The notes under the pieces: model-generated
What the model was told of the DNA's origin: nothing
Database searches by the model: none
What the model saw: only the letters and a program-made list of their open reading frames with translations
In this document: positions 5,000 through 5,547 of the stretch, piece after piece
Position numbering within the stretch: the stretch's first letter is position 1
How the letters are laid out: every line of letters begins with the position of its first letter
NCBI GenBank assembly: GCA_021793895.1
Contig: JAJYRW010000117.1
Coordinates: forward strand, 1 to 5,547
Direction: 5' to 3'
Source of the DNA: Actinomycetes bacterium
GTDB lineage: Bacteria; Actinomycetota; Actinomycetes; Actinomycetales; JAJYRW01
Length of the DNA: 5,547 nucleotides
Translations under genes and position numbers: made by a program

Positions 5000-5547
5000 A
5001 GATTGCAGATAAGACCTTCGTTGTCACGGGCGCGGGGAACGGAATCGGTCGAGAAGTTGCCTTAGAGCTGTTGCGGCGTGGGGCCCGGGTGGCCGGTGTC
5101 GACATTTCCGATGCGGCACTTAGCGAAACGGCCACGTTAGGTTCGGCTGCCGAGCACTTCTCTGAACACGCAGTTGACCTCGCCGATCGCGATCGTGTTG
5201 GGGAACTTCCTGCTGAAATCGAGGCGCTGCATGGCCCGATCGACGGGCTCATCAACGTCGCGGGCATCATCCAGCGCTTCGTTCCCATCGCCGAGCTCTC
5301 AATAGAAGACATTGAAAAAGTTATCGACGTAAACGTGTGGGGCACGATCAACATCAACAAGGTGTTCCTCGATGTCCTGCTGGCGCGCCCGGAAGCTGCC
5401 CTGGTGAATGTTTCATCAATGGGCGGTCTCATACCCTTCCCCGGGCAAACCGCCTATAGCGCTTCAAAAGGCGCGGTGAAACTGTGGACGGAGGGCTTGC
5501 AGGCAGAGTTGGCCGATACGCAGGTCGCGGTGACCGTGGTTTTTCCC
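4996..5547 (+). CDS. Classical short-chain dehydrogenase/reductase (SDR), 3' end outside the window
   Basis: The first 184 residues of an NAD(P)-dependent Rossmann-fold oxidoreductase, about two thirds of the usual 250-300. The cofactor motif TGAGNGIG is at 11-18. Asp36 at the end of the second strand (GVDIS) favours NAD over NADP. VDLAD (60-64) contacts adenine. INVAG (86-90) replaces the common NNAG, and DVNVWG holds Asn113. The catalytic set is Ser141 in NVSSMGG, Tyr154 and Lys158 in YSASK, completing the Asn-Ser-Tyr-Lys tetrad. It interconverts an alcohol and a ketone, and the substrate is unknown. Thirty bases downstream of kstD and in the same direction, it is most likely co-transcribed and may act on a hydroxyl or keto group of the same steroid-like substrate (hydroxysteroid dehydrogenase role inferred). 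The start overlaps the stop of a nine-codon frame. Its own ribosome binding site is weak. Confidence 0.88.
   Translation, partial: MKIADKTFVVTGAGNGIGREVALELLRRGARVAGVDISDAALSETATLGSAAEHFSEHAVDLADRDRVGELPAEIEALHGPIDGLINVAGIIQRFVPIAELSIEDIEKVIDVNVWGTININKVFLDVLLARPEAALVNVSSMGGLIPFPGQTAYSASKGAVKLWTEGLQAELADTQVAVTVVFP

Noticed and set aside
4860..5432. Long minus-strand frame (190 residues) opposite the SDR gene
   Set aside because: Ser/Pro/Arg-rich shadow of the SDR and kstD coding strand with no domain pattern; the plus-strand proteins are clear family members.

Overview
The window looks like chromosomal DNA of an actinomycete (Actinomycetota) of moderately high G+C content. This rests on family resemblance: the M23 peptidase tail, the CorA variant, the CCoAOMT-like methyltransferase and the KstD/TetR/SDR set all have an actinobacterial character. 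Two start sites also fit leaderless transcription. The genus cannot be told from the sequence alone, and there are no rRNA, tRNA, transposase, phage or CRISPR features.

Left part (1-1810). The 3' end of an M23 (LytM-type) metallopeptidase gene enters from the left on the + strand and converges on a class I SAM-dependent O-methyltransferase gene on the - strand. The short gap between them holds two hairpins. The methyltransferase is divergent from a small two-helix membrane protein of the superinfection-immunity family (+). After that comes a roughly 270-bp gene-free stretch with a hairpin just past the stop codon and a 19-bp sequence present twice in tandem.

Middle (1808-3249). A CorA-type divalent metal transporter starts with TTG behind a strong ribosome binding site. 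It meets a TetR-family regulator gene tail to tail, and the two reading frames overlap by 10 bases.

Right part (3250-5547). The TetR gene is divergent from an apparent two-gene operon: a 554-residue FAD flavoprotein with the full signature of 3-ketosteroid delta1-dehydrogenase (KstD), then a classical short-chain dehydrogenase cut off by the window end. The 51-bp divergent spacer contains an 18-bp near-perfect palindrome (CCGGACATTAGTGTCCGG). It lies between a -35-like and a -10-like element of the TetR promoter and covers the only plausible -10 for kstD. The simplest reading is a self-repressing TetR switch controlling steroid ring-A dehydrogenation and a partner alcohol/ketone oxidoreductase, with a steroid or related ligand as inducer. 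A nine-codon open frame sits between kstD and the SDR gene, and its stop codon overlaps the SDR start (ATGA). No wholly new system is evident. The local regulatory switch and the mini-ORF junction are the most notable items.
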